Positions 1-8,321 of a stretch of 18,641 nucleotides of DNA are shown one piece after another (position 1 is the stretch's first letter; each line of letters starts with the position of its first letter). Under the pieces are notes generated by a model. That model saw nothing but the letters and a program-made list of their open reading frames with translations, made no database searches and was not told the origin of the DNA. Origin of the DNA: Alphaproteobacteria bacterium (GTDB taxonomy: Bacteria > Pseudomonadota > Alphaproteobacteria > Puniceispirillales > Marisalimonadaceae). The position numbers were made by a program, and so were the translations under genes. The stretch is from NCBI GenBank assembly GCA_016777645.1, contig JADHRC010000015.1, positions 1-18,641 on the forward strand, given 5' to 3'.

Positions 1-790
1 AAAGACCGCCTATCTCAATGGAGTTTTTAGATTTAAGGGTCTCATTTCTATCTATAGTCGTATTAGAAATAATGAGACCAGCAATCTTTAATTTATTTGC
101 AGTATGAACAATTGTTTCCAAATTTTCATTAGAAATATCTGGAGCAATTTTTAGGAATATAGGAATCTGCATGAGTGAAGATTCTGAATTAGATATCCCT
201 TTTTTTACAGATTTTATTACTTTTCCCAAGAGCTCCTTATTATGGAATTCTCTTAGGTTAGGTGTATTAGGAGAAGAAATATTAATAGTTATGTAATCGG
301 CAAATTTTGCTAAATTTTCAGACAAAACTTCGTAATCACGAAATCTATCAGGGCTATCTTTGTTCGGGCCAATATTAATACCCATAATAAAATCGCCCCC
401 AACAGGAAATTGTTTTCTATATTTTTCTAATTTTATTTTTGCTTGATTCATACCTAGATTGTTAAAACCATTACGATTAATAATAGCTTGATCATCTTCT
501 AATCTAAACACCCTAGGTTTAGCATTTCCATATTGTGGTAGAGGTGTAATTGTTCCAACCTCGGTAAAACCAAAATTTAAATAATGAATATTTTTAATTA
601 CTTCTGCATTTTTATCAAAACCCGCAGCAACACCCAAAATGTTTTTGAATATTAAATTATTTATCCTAGTAGGAATTTTTATAAACTTTAACCTAGGATG
701 AATACCAAACTTCAAAGCGTTTAATGATATTTGATGAGCGGTTTCTGGATCAAACTTCCTTACAATAAAAGTAATAAAACTCCAAATCAT
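1..790 (-). CDS. pyrD: Quinone-dependent dihydroorotate dehydrogenase (class 2), 3' end cut off
   Basis: Oxidises dihydroorotate to orotate in pyrimidine synthesis and passes electrons to the quinone pool at the inner membrane. The start is the ATG at 788-790, preceded by AAGGAT at a good distance; 263 codons are present before the left window edge. Visible family features are the N-terminal membrane-associating helix with D14-P-E-T-A-H (class 2 type), the FMN-site stretch GVAAGFDKNAE (residues 53-63), NRNGFNN (105-111), and the catalytic-serine loop NISSPNTPNLR (170-180). Bacterial class 2 enzymes have about 340 residues, so roughly the last quarter is missing, beyond the window. It starts 11 bp after the stop of lysK and is probably co-transcribed with it. 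The family call is secure. Confidence 0.95.
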   Translation of the reverse strand, partial: MIWSFITFIVRKFDPETAHQISLNALKFGIHPRLKFIKIPTRINNLIFKNILGVAAGFDKNAEVIKNIHYLNFGFTEVGTITPLPQYGNAKPRVFRLEDDQAIINRNGFNNLGMNQAKIKLEKYRKQFPVGGDFIMGINIGPNKDSPDRFRDYEVLSENLAKFADYITINISSPNTPNLREFHNKELLGKVIKSVKKGISNSESSLMQIPIFLKIAPDISNENLETIVHTANKLKIAGLIISNTTIDRNETLKSKNSIEIGGL

Positions 791-801
791 ACTTATCCTT
801 A

Positions 802-2388
802 TTATTTAATGAGATTACCTTTAAGAACATTTTCTAAAAGTAGTTTGGAAGGTTTGATTCCATAAAGTTTAATAAAACTACCCATTCTAGGGCCCTCTGA
901 CTGGCCTAAAACAGTTTCATATAAACCCTTAAACCAGTCACGTAAATTATCATATTCTAGTTTTTTTCCTATTGAGAAAACAATAGACTGTATATCATCA
1001 GATGAACTATCTTCATTCAAAAGTGACAAAGCTTCAACCAATTCAATAATGCCTTGCTTTTCTTTTTCATTCGGCAATCGATAATTTTTATATGGCTCAA
1101 TTTTTTCTTTATAGTAATTAACAGCTAACTTCATTAATAAGTTAAGCTCTGGAGACCTTTCTACTTCTGGAGAATAGGATGACACATATCCCCATATAAT
1201 TTCTGGGTCATTAGCATGACAAACTGATGCTAAATTTAACAATAAAGTATACGTAACTGGTAAATCGTTTTTCTTAGGGTTTCCTCGGTGCAAATGCCAA
1301 ACTGGATTATCAATTTTTTGTTCTTGAGTTTGATCGTTATATTTTTTTAAGTAAGAAAAATACTCATCAGTTGCCTTTGGAATTACATCAAAAAAAAGTC
1401 TCTTTGCTCTTTTGGGATTACTATACATAAACAAACTTAAAGACTCTGAAGAACCATATCTTAACCATTCTTCAATTGAAAGCCCATTACCCTTGGATTT
1501 AGAAATTTTTTCTCCATTTTCGTCAAGAAACAGCTCATATGAAAACCCTGTTGGTGGATGTCCGCCTAATATTCTTAAGATTTTACTGGATAAAATAACA
1601 CTTTCAGATAAATCTTTGCCTGCCATTTCATAATCAACTCCTAGAGCAAACCAGCGCATAGCCCAGTCACATTTCCATTGTAACTTACAAGACCCTCCTA
1701 AAACGGAAACAGTTGTTAGCTCCCTGGTTTTTTCATCTATATAACTGACAGTGTTGTTTTCCGTATCTATAGATGTAATATTAACTTGTAAAACCTTACC
1801 TGATCTCGGACAAACTGGTAAAAAGGGACTATATGTTTTTTGACGATCTTTTCCTAAGGTTGGTAAAATTATATTTTTAATTTTATCGTAATTTAACAAT
1901 ATAGCTTTTAATGCATTATCAAATTTACCATTTTTGTAACAATCAGTTGCTGAAACAAACTCGTATTCAAAACTATAATGATCAAGAAAGCTTTGTAATT
2001 TGGCATTATTGTGAGCACCAAAACTATCAAACTCTTCATAAGGATCTGGTACTGAGGTAAGAGGATGATCGATATATTTTTCTAACAAGGTTTGTTGCGG
2101 AACATTTTCAGGCACTTTTCGGAGTCCATCCATATCATCTGAAAAACAAATTAATTTAGTTTGTCTGCCAGTTAAAACCTGAAATGCATGTTGAACAACA
2201 CTAGTTCTAGCAACTTCACCAAAAGTTCCAATATGAGGAAGTCCTGAAGGGCCGTAACCAGTTTCAAACAAGACAACTTTTTGATTATCAATATTTGATT
2301 TAACTAATCTATCTCTAAGATTTCTTGCCTCAACAAACGGCCATGAATTTGATTTTTCTGCTATTTTTTTTAAATCTGAATTATCCAT
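802..2388 (-). CDS. lysK: Lysyl-tRNA synthetase, class I
   Basis: Charges tRNA-Lys with lysine in the cytoplasm. At 528 residues it matches the class I (Rossmann-fold) LysRS family, unrelated to the class II LysS/LysU enzymes. The ATP-site signature appears as PHIGT (51-55, the HIGH motif) within GYGPSGLPHIGTFGEVART, and the second signature as KISKS (294-298, the KMSKS motif). Class I LysRS is usual in archaea and common in alphaproteobacteria, so it is no sign of recent transfer. It lies downstream of the groEL terminator in a 135-bp spacer that must hold its own promoter (no convincing -35/-10 pair was found), and 11 bp before pyrD. Confidence 0.96.
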   Translation of the reverse strand: MDNSDLKKIAEKSNSWPFVEARNLRDRLVKSNIDNQKVVLFETGYGPSGLPHIGTFGEVARTSVVQHAFQVLTGRQTKLICFSDDMDGLRKVPENVPQQTLLEKYIDHPLTSVPDPYEEFDSFGAHNNAKLQSFLDHYSFEYEFVSATDCYKNGKFDNALKAILLNYDKIKNIILPTLGKDRQKTYSPFLPVCPRSGKVLQVNITSIDTENNTVSYIDEKTRELTTVSVLGGSCKLQWKCDWAMRWFALGVDYEMAGKDLSESVILSSKILRILGGHPPTGFSYELFLDENGEKISKSKGNGLSIEEWLRYGSSESLSLFMYSNPKRAKRLFFDVIPKATDEYFSYLKKYNDQTQEQKIDNPVWHLHRGNPKKNDLPVTYTLLLNLASVCHANDPEIIWGYVSSYSPEVERSPELNLLMKLAVNYYKEKIEPYKNYRLPNEKEKQGIIELVEALSLLNEDSSSDDIQSIVFSIGKKLEYDNLRDWFKGLYETVLGQSEGPRMGSFIKLYGIKPSKLLLENVLKGNLIK

Positions 2389-2463
2389 TACTCAACATCT
2401 GATTTTTACACCATAGCTATATTAATTATGATTAGTTCGCAACATTTTATAATAAGATTAAAA

Positions 2464-2503
2464 CAAAAAAAAACACCCCTGTTTTTAACACAGAGGTGTT
2501 TTT
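2464..2503 (-). terminator. Rho-independent terminator of groESL
   Basis: Arms 2472-2482 and 2490-2500 form an 11-bp stem with a 7-nt loop. Read on the minus strand the stem is fully paired (one G-U), contains the CACC/GGTG core, and is followed at once by a run of nine Ts (complement of 2465-2473). On the plus strand the same stem has a C-A mismatch, so the element is oriented for groEL. It begins 24 bp past the groEL stop and separates groESL from lysK. Confidence 0.88.
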
Positions 2504-2523
2504 AAATAAATTATTTAGGCTTA

Positions 2524-4188
<1,665 letters not shown>

Positions 4189-4240
4189 TTTTATTTCCTT
4201 TCAATTATTAAAGTAATTATTATTTAATTGGGGGTTAAAA

Positions 4241-4528
4241 TTATCCCATTATTCCCATGATATCGCTCTCTTTCATGATCAACAGATCTTTTCCATCAAG
4301 CTTTACTTCTGTGCCGGACCATTTTCCAAAAAGCACAACATCACCCTCTTTAACATCTAAAGGTTGAACTTTACCAGTTTCGTCTCGAGCTCCAGAACCT
4401 GCTGCAATAATTTTACCCTGCATTGGTTTTTCCTGTGCTGAATCTGGTATAATAATTCCACTAGCTGTTTTTTCTTCAGCTTCAAGACGCTCGACTACAA
4501 CTCTGTCGTGAAGTGGTCTAAACTTCAT
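4241..4528 (-). CDS. groES: Co-chaperonin GroES (10 kDa)
   Basis: The heptameric lid of the GroEL chamber. At 95 residues it has normal length, with the MKFRPLHDRVVVERLE start, the mobile loop that contacts GroEL (about 18-34, hydrophobic tripeptide III at 25-27 within TASGIIIPDSAQEK), and the C-terminal DLLIMKESDIMGIM strand. The ATG is preceded by a purine-rich GGGAG. It is the first gene of groES-groEL, with an RpoH-like promoter about 60 bp upstream. Confidence 0.99.
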   Translation of the reverse strand: MKFRPLHDRVVVERLEAEEKTASGIIIPDSAQEKPMQGKIIAAGSGARDETGKVQPLDVKEGDVVLFGKWSGTEVKLDGKDLLIMKESDIMGIMG

Positions 4529-4586
4529 GCCTTATCTCCCTATATAAAAAAGTTAAATTTAAACAATAAGTACGTTATTGATGGAG

Positions 4587-4618
4587 CTTAAATAATGAGA
4601 GCATCATAAACTTTCAAG
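4587..4618 (-). promoter_or_regulatory. RpoH (sigma-32)-like promoter of groESL
   Basis: On the minus strand CTTG (4615-4618) is followed after 18 nt by ATTATTTAAG (4587-4596). This matches the alphaproteobacterial heat-shock consensus CTTG-N17/18-CYTATNTNNG at all but the first base of the -10 box. Transcription would begin near 4580, giving a leader of about 50 nt. No CIRCE/HrcA inverted repeat (TTAGCACTC-N9-GAGTGCTAA) is present between here and groES, so heat control by sigma-32 alone is inferred. Confidence 0.6.
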
Positions 4619-4631
4619 ATTAAATAAAAAA

Positions 4632-4662
4632 AAAATTTAAAATATTGAAATTTTTAAATTTT
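4632..4662. repeat. AT-only perfect inverted repeat upstream of groES and ctaA
   Basis: AAAATTTAAAA (4632-4642) and its exact complement (4652-4662) are separated by 9 nt. The repeat sits in the 170-bp divergent spacer, 14 bp upstream of the groES -35 element and 36 bp before ctaA. It could be a hairpin, a protein site or an UP-element-like A-tract; since all arm bases are A or T, chance is possible. Confidence 0.45.
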
Positions 4663-4698
4663 ATGTCACTTAAGTATTAAAAGCTAAGCATAGAGTAT

Positions 4699-5715
4699 AT
4701 GACAACTAATATTATTTACAAATCAGACAAATCGATCTCAATATGGCTTTTAAGTATCATTATTATGGTCTTACTGATGATCATAATTGGTGGAATTACA
4801 AGATTGACTGAGTCTGGATTATCTATGGTTGAGTGGAGACCAATTTGGGGTTTCCTGCCACCAATGTCTGATAGTGAATGGAATAGAGTATTTCTATTAT
4901 ACACAAATTCTCCTGAGTATCTAAAAATAAACATAGGTATGAATTTAGAAGAATTTAAAAAAATATTCTTTTGGGAATATTTTCATAGATTATGGGGAAG
5001 GTTAATTGGTATTGTTTTTTTTATTCCTTTAATTTTTTTTACAGTTTTAAAAAAAATACCAAAACAAATTTTACCTAAACTTTTTATTATTTTGATTTTA
5101 GGTGGACTTCAATCAATTATTGGTTGGTGGATGGTTAAATCAGGATTAGTAAATGATCCTACTGTTTCACAATACCGCCTAGCTGTTCATTTATCTAACG
5201 CACTATTAATATTATTTTTTTTGGTTTGGGTATACCTAGAAATACAAGAGGGGATTTCTAAAATAAAACTAGATTTTTCTTTCTTTGTTTTTTCCCTAAT
5301 ATCAATTACCATAATTGCTGGTGCATTCGTTGCAGGAATGGATGCTGGTTTGATGTATAACGAATACCCAATGATGGGAGAAGGACTACTACCCGAAAAT
5401 TATGGTGAATACAAATTATTAGATCCGTTTGAAAACCCTGCATCCGCACAATTTCATCATAGGCATCTTGCCTTATTAACTACAATTATCACTTTGATTT
5501 ACAGCTTCAAACTTTATAAAAATACAATAGATAAAAAAATAAAAAATATTGCTTTAGTTATAGCTGTGATTGTCTCTCTTCAATTTTCATTAGGCATCAT
5601 TACATTGGTAAATATGGTACCTGTATATTTAGGAGCACTTCATCAAACTGGTGCAGTTATTTTATTTTTGGCAGTTATAAAGTTAATACACAGACTTAAC
5701 TTAAAAAATAGTTAA
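4699..5715 (+). CDS. ctaA: Heme A synthase, COX15/CtaA type
   Basis: Oxidises the C8 methyl of heme O to give heme A for aa3-type cytochrome c oxidase, in the inner membrane. The 338-residue protein is strongly hydrophobic with about eight membrane segments in two related halves. Heme-ligand histidines lie in the expected motifs: EYFHR (H96), AVHLS (H164), QFHHRH (H253/H254/H256) and GALHQTGA (H315). The family blocks GGITRLTESGLSMVEW (31-46) and AGMDAGLMYNEYPMM (212-226) are clear. There are no cysteines, as in the alphaproteobacterial/mitochondrial subtype and unlike Bacillus CtaA. It is a single gene, divergent from groES and convergent with aspS, whose stop lies 2 bp away. Confidence 0.96.
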   Translation: MTTNIIYKSDKSISIWLLSIIIMVLLMIIIGGITRLTESGLSMVEWRPIWGFLPPMSDSEWNRVFLLYTNSPEYLKINIGMNLEEFKKIFFWEYFHRLWGRLIGIVFFIPLIFFTVLKKIPKQILPKLFIILILGGLQSIIGWWMVKSGLVNDPTVSQYRLAVHLSNALLILFFLVWVYLEIQEGISKIKLDFSFFVFSLISITIIAGAFVAGMDAGLMYNEYPMMGEGLLPENYGEYKLLDPFENPASAQFHHRHLALLTTIITLIYSFKLYKNTIDKKIKNIALVIAVIVSLQFSLGIITLVNMVPVYLGALHQTGAVILFLAVIKLIHRLNLKNS

Positions 5716-5730
5716 CGTTAATTATTTTTT
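5703..5730. terminator. Candidate bidirectional terminator covering the ctaA and aspS stop codons
   Basis: This 28-bp inverted repeat is symmetrical about 5716/5717: AAAAAATA (5703-5710), the palindrome TTAACGTTAA (5712-5721) and TATTTTTT (5723-5730), with one unmatched pair (G5711/T5722, a G-U wobble in plus-strand RNA). Both gene stops, TAA at 5713-5715 and its opposite number at 5718-5720, lie inside it. Each strand ends in a run of Ts, as an intrinsic terminator requires, but the stem has only one or two G-C pairs and would be weak. Confidence 0.5.
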
Positions 5731-7484
5731 CTTTTCTCTAATGTAATACCTAATTCTTTAAGCTGAATTGGATTAACCTCATTAGGTGCATTCATCATTA
5801 AGTCTTCTGCCTTACCATTCATAGGAAATAAAATTACCTCTCTAATATTTGGTTCATCTGCAAGTAACATTACAATTCTATCAATGCCTGGCGCTATGCC
5901 TCCATGGGGAGGGGCACCAAATTTAAATGCATTAATCAAACCAGGAAACTTATTGTCAACCACATCAGGCTTGTGACCTGCAATTTCGAAAGCTTTATAC
6001 ATTATTTCTGGAACATGGTTTCTGATTGCACCAGAAGATAACTCAATACCATTACAAACCAAATCATATTGGAAGGCTAAAATATCAAGTGGATCTTTAT
6101 TTTCAAGGGCTTCCATACCACCTTGAGGCATTGAAAAGGGATTATGAGAAAACTCTATATTACCTGTTTTATCATCTTTTTCATACATTGGATAATCGAC
6201 AACCCAACAAAATTTAAACGTATTTTTTTCAATTAAATCTCTATCCACTGCTATTTTTGTTCTAGCTTTTCCAGCTAGTTGGGCAGCCTCATTTTCTTTT
6301 GAGCAAGAGAAAAATAGAGCATCACCATTATTTAAATTAAATAATTTTTTCAAAGTTAAAGCTTTTTTTTCACCAATAGCATTAGCGATTGGGCCTTTGG
6401 CTCCTTCATCATTAAATATAATATAGCCCATTCCTGGAGCACCCTCTCCTTGAGCCCAACTATTCATTTTATCTGCAACTGATCTAGATCCACAGCCAGG
6501 CCCTGGTATTCCCCTTACAACAGAACCATTATCAATTGACTTTGCAAAAATACTAAAACCAGAGTCAGCAAAGATTTCAGTAACATCTTGTATTTCAAGA
6601 TTAAACCTCAAGTCAGGTTTGTCATTACCATATTTTAACATGGAATCTTTGTATGTAATTTTTGGAAAAACATCATCTATTTTTTTATTTGAAAATTTAT
6701 TGAAGACTTCTTTTATAACTGGTTCTACAGCTTGAAAAACATCTTCTTGCTCAACATAGGACATTTCCAAGTCTAATTGATAAAACTCTCCAGGAGACCT
6801 GTCAGCTCTACTATCCTCATCTCTAAAACAGGGTGCAATTTGGAAATATTTGTCAAAACCAGAAACCATTATTAATTGCTTAAACTGTTGAGGTGCTTGG
6901 GGCAAAGCATAAAACTTCCCCTTATTTAATCTAGATGGAACCAAAAAATCTCTAGCACCTTCTGGGCTTGAAGCTGTTAAAATAGGGGTTTGAAATTCAA
7001 TAAAACCTAATTCTATCATTTTGTTTCTTATAGTTTGAATAACATTTGATCTTAAAATTATATTAGAATGAGGCCTGCTTCTTCTGAGGTCTAAATACCT
7101 AAATTTTAACCTGGTTTCTTCACCATAATCTTCATCAGAATTAACTTGTAAAGGTAAAGTGCTAGATTTAGATATTATTTCCAATTCTGATAGGTTTACT
7201 TCTATGTATCCAGAAGGCAATTTTTTATTGATTGTATCCTCAGACCTTTCAACAACCATTCCAGTAATAGTTATAACACTTTCAAGAGATAATGACTCAG
7301 CAACTGAAAAATTTTTATTTGAGGAGTCTATAACTACCTGTGTCAATCCATAATGATCTCTTAAATCTAAAAAAATTAATTGTCCATGATCTCTTTTTCT
7401 GTGTATCCATCCAGATAACCTAACAGTTTCATTAACATTTTTAAGACTAAGCTCATTACACTTATGTGTTCTGTATTTATGCAT
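5718..7484 (-). CDS. aspS: Aspartyl-tRNA synthetase, bacterial type (probably non-discriminating)
   Basis: A class II synthetase charging tRNA-Asp, 588 residues long as expected for the bacterial type with an inserted GAD domain. In order: an N-terminal OB-fold anticodon domain (about 1-105, with LSGWIHRKRDHG), class II motif 2 in CFRDEDSRADRSPGEFYQLD (219-238, alphaproteobacterial form), the GAD insert (about 290-400), and motif 3 in GIAPGIDRIVMLLAD (539-553). H33 in the anticodon domain corresponds to the His31 seen in non-discriminating enzymes such as that of Pseudomonas aeruginosa, which also make Asp-tRNA-Asn for GatCAB; this is inference. It lies 14 bp after the DUF1289 gene, with GGGA about 10 nt before the ATG. 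Confidence 0.97.
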   Translation of the reverse strand: MHKYRTHKCNELSLKNVNETVRLSGWIHRKRDHGQLIFLDLRDHYGLTQVVIDSSNKNFSVAESLSLESVITITGMVVERSEDTINKKLPSGYIEVNLSELEIISKSSTLPLQVNSDEDYGEETRLKFRYLDLRRSRPHSNIILRSNVIQTIRNKMIELGFIEFQTPILTASSPEGARDFLVPSRLNKGKFYALPQAPQQFKQLIMVSGFDKYFQIAPCFRDEDSRADRSPGEFYQLDLEMSYVEQEDVFQAVEPVIKEVFNKFSNKKIDDVFPKITYKDSMLKYGNDKPDLRFNLEIQDVTEIFADSGFSIFAKSIDNGSVVRGIPGPGCGSRSVADKMNSWAQGEGAPGMGYIIFNDEGAKGPIANAIGEKKALTLKKLFNLNNGDALFFSCSKENEAAQLAGKARTKIAVDRDLIEKNTFKFCWVVDYPMYEKDDKTGNIEFSHNPFSMPQGGMEALENKDPLDILAFQYDLVCNGIELSSGAIRNHVPEIMYKAFEIAGHKPDVVDNKFPGLINAFKFGAPPHGGIAPGIDRIVMLLADEPNIREVILFPMNGKAEDLMMNAPNEVNPIQLKELGITLEKRKNN

Positions 7485-7498
7485 TTTTTATAATCCCA

Positions 7499-7678
7499 TC
7501 ATCTTTTTGATATAGATCTATGAACAATCTCATTAATTATTTCCAAGGCTTTTTCATTATTAATTTGTGGCCACATTGCAATTTCATCTTCTGATCTTAA
7601 ACAACCAATGCACAATTTACTTTTGTCATCAATTTTACATATACCTACACATGGACTAATCATTTTTTGATTGCTCAC
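7499..7678 (-). CDS. DUF1289 family small cysteine-rich protein
   Basis: A 59-residue protein of unknown function, read from a GTG at 7676-7678. The family pattern is clear: SPCVGIC (C10, C14) and LCIGCLRSEDEIAMW (C23, C26), four cysteines that look like a metal site, followed by the conserved E-I-x-x-W and a helical tail. The GTG is chosen because CAGGT lies 7 nt before it. An in-frame ATG at 7661-7663 would give 54 residues and keep every conserved position, so the start is not certain. The gene lies 13 bp after the DJ-1-like gene and 14 bp before aspS, so the three probably form one transcript. No function is assigned to the family beyond the likely metal binding. Confidence 0.85.
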   Translation of the reverse strand: MSNQKMISPCVGICKIDDKSKLCIGCLRSEDEIAMWPQINNEKALEIINEIVHRSISKR

Positions 7679-7691
7679 TTATTGACCTGTT

Positions 7692-8249
7692 TTAATTTTT
7701 ATTTTCTTTAATAGCCAGAGCCAACATTTCTAAAAGATCTGATATACCTGCTTCACCACTAGTTGCACTAATTAAATTTCTATCTTTAACTGTTGGTTTA
7801 TCTATAATTTCAGCTCCAGCAGCTATTAATAAAGCACTATCAGCATCAGAAGCCGCCACTTTCCTATCCTTTGCCGCATCAATTGTGGTCAACAACATTG
7901 TTGAAACTCCAGCTAAAGCAACAGGCTCATTTTCTCTAAGAAAAGCTCTAAGTATTCTTCTTACATGAAGATCATTACTGAGGGTTTCAATTTGATTGGC
8001 TCCACCAGGAACTATAAGAGCATCATAGTCTATTGCTAGAGTTTCAGAAACAGGTTGATCAACTGGATATGATAAACCCCATTTTTCTGATGCCCATCCA
8101 TTAGTAGTTCCAATATCCCTTGAAATTATTGTGTATGAGCCTTCTGCAGCTAATATTGTTTTTTGAATAATTAAAAACTGTTCCTCATTAAAACCGCTAG
8201 CTACCATAATAGCAATTTTTTTACCCTTAAAGGCCGAAAGATCAGACAA
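7692..8249 (-). CDS. DJ-1/PfpI-superfamily protein lacking the catalytic cysteine
   Basis: A class I glutamine-amidotransferase-like fold of 185 residues, read from TTG at 8247-8249. The first strand KKIAIMVASGFNEEQF (10-25) keeps the acidic residue typical of DJ-1/PfpI, and DALIVPGGANQ (76-86) is the usual central strand and turn. At the nucleophile elbow, where active members have a cysteine (A-I-C-H-G type), this protein reads PVALAGVSTMLL (109-120), and it contains no cysteine at all. That and the following IDAAKDRKVAASDADS resemble the C-terminal domain of large-subunit catalases, which is also non-catalytic. Protease, glyoxalase or deglycase activity is therefore not expected; the role is unknown. 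It heads a likely unit with DUF1289 and aspS. Confidence 0.85.
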   Translation of the reverse strand: MSDLSAFKGKKIAIMVASGFNEEQFLIIQKTILAAEGSYTIISRDIGTTNGWASEKWGLSYPVDQPVSETLAIDYDALIVPGGANQIETLSNDLHVRRILRAFLRENEPVALAGVSTMLLTTIDAAKDRKVAASDADSALLIAAGAEIIDKPTVKDRNLISATSGEAGISDLLEMLALAIKENKN

Positions 8250-8255
8250 AACATT

Positions 8256-8260
8256 CTCCT
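8256..8260 (-). promoter_or_regulatory. Shine-Dalgarno deciding the TTG start of the DJ-1-like gene
   Basis: AGGAG on the minus strand lies 6 nt before the TTG at 8247-8249. The only upstream alternative, another in-frame TTG at 8304-8306, has no Shine-Dalgarno sequence and falls inside the -35 box of the promoter at 8278-8306. The shorter protein also starts right at the first core strand of the fold. Confidence 0.8.
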
Positions 8261-8277
8261 GTATTATTAAACTAAGT

Positions 8278-8306
8278 TCTATAAAAGATTTAATTGAGCT
8301 TATCAA
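8278..8306 (-). promoter_or_regulatory. Sigma70-like promoter for the DJ-1-like / DUF1289 / aspS unit
   Basis: On the minus strand TTGATA (8301-8306) and TATAGA (8278-8283) are separated by exactly 17 nt, each differing from consensus at two or fewer positions. Transcription would begin near 8271, about 22 nt before the TTG start and just upstream of the AGGAG. The site lies in the 72-bp spacer after the ABC permease gene, so these three genes need not depend on transporter transcription. Confidence 0.65.
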
Positions 8307-8321
8307 GTAAACTAAACAAAT

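Noticed and set aside
2389..2463. Promoter of lysK, for example TTGCGA with TATAGC on the minus strand
   Set aside because: Spacing is 15 nt, too short, and the alternatives match consensus no better. A promoter must be here, but I cannot place it.
4529..4698. CIRCE/HrcA operator in front of groES
   Set aside because: I looked for TTAGCACTC-N9-GAGTGCTAA or a close variant on both strands and found none; only the RpoH-like boxes are present.
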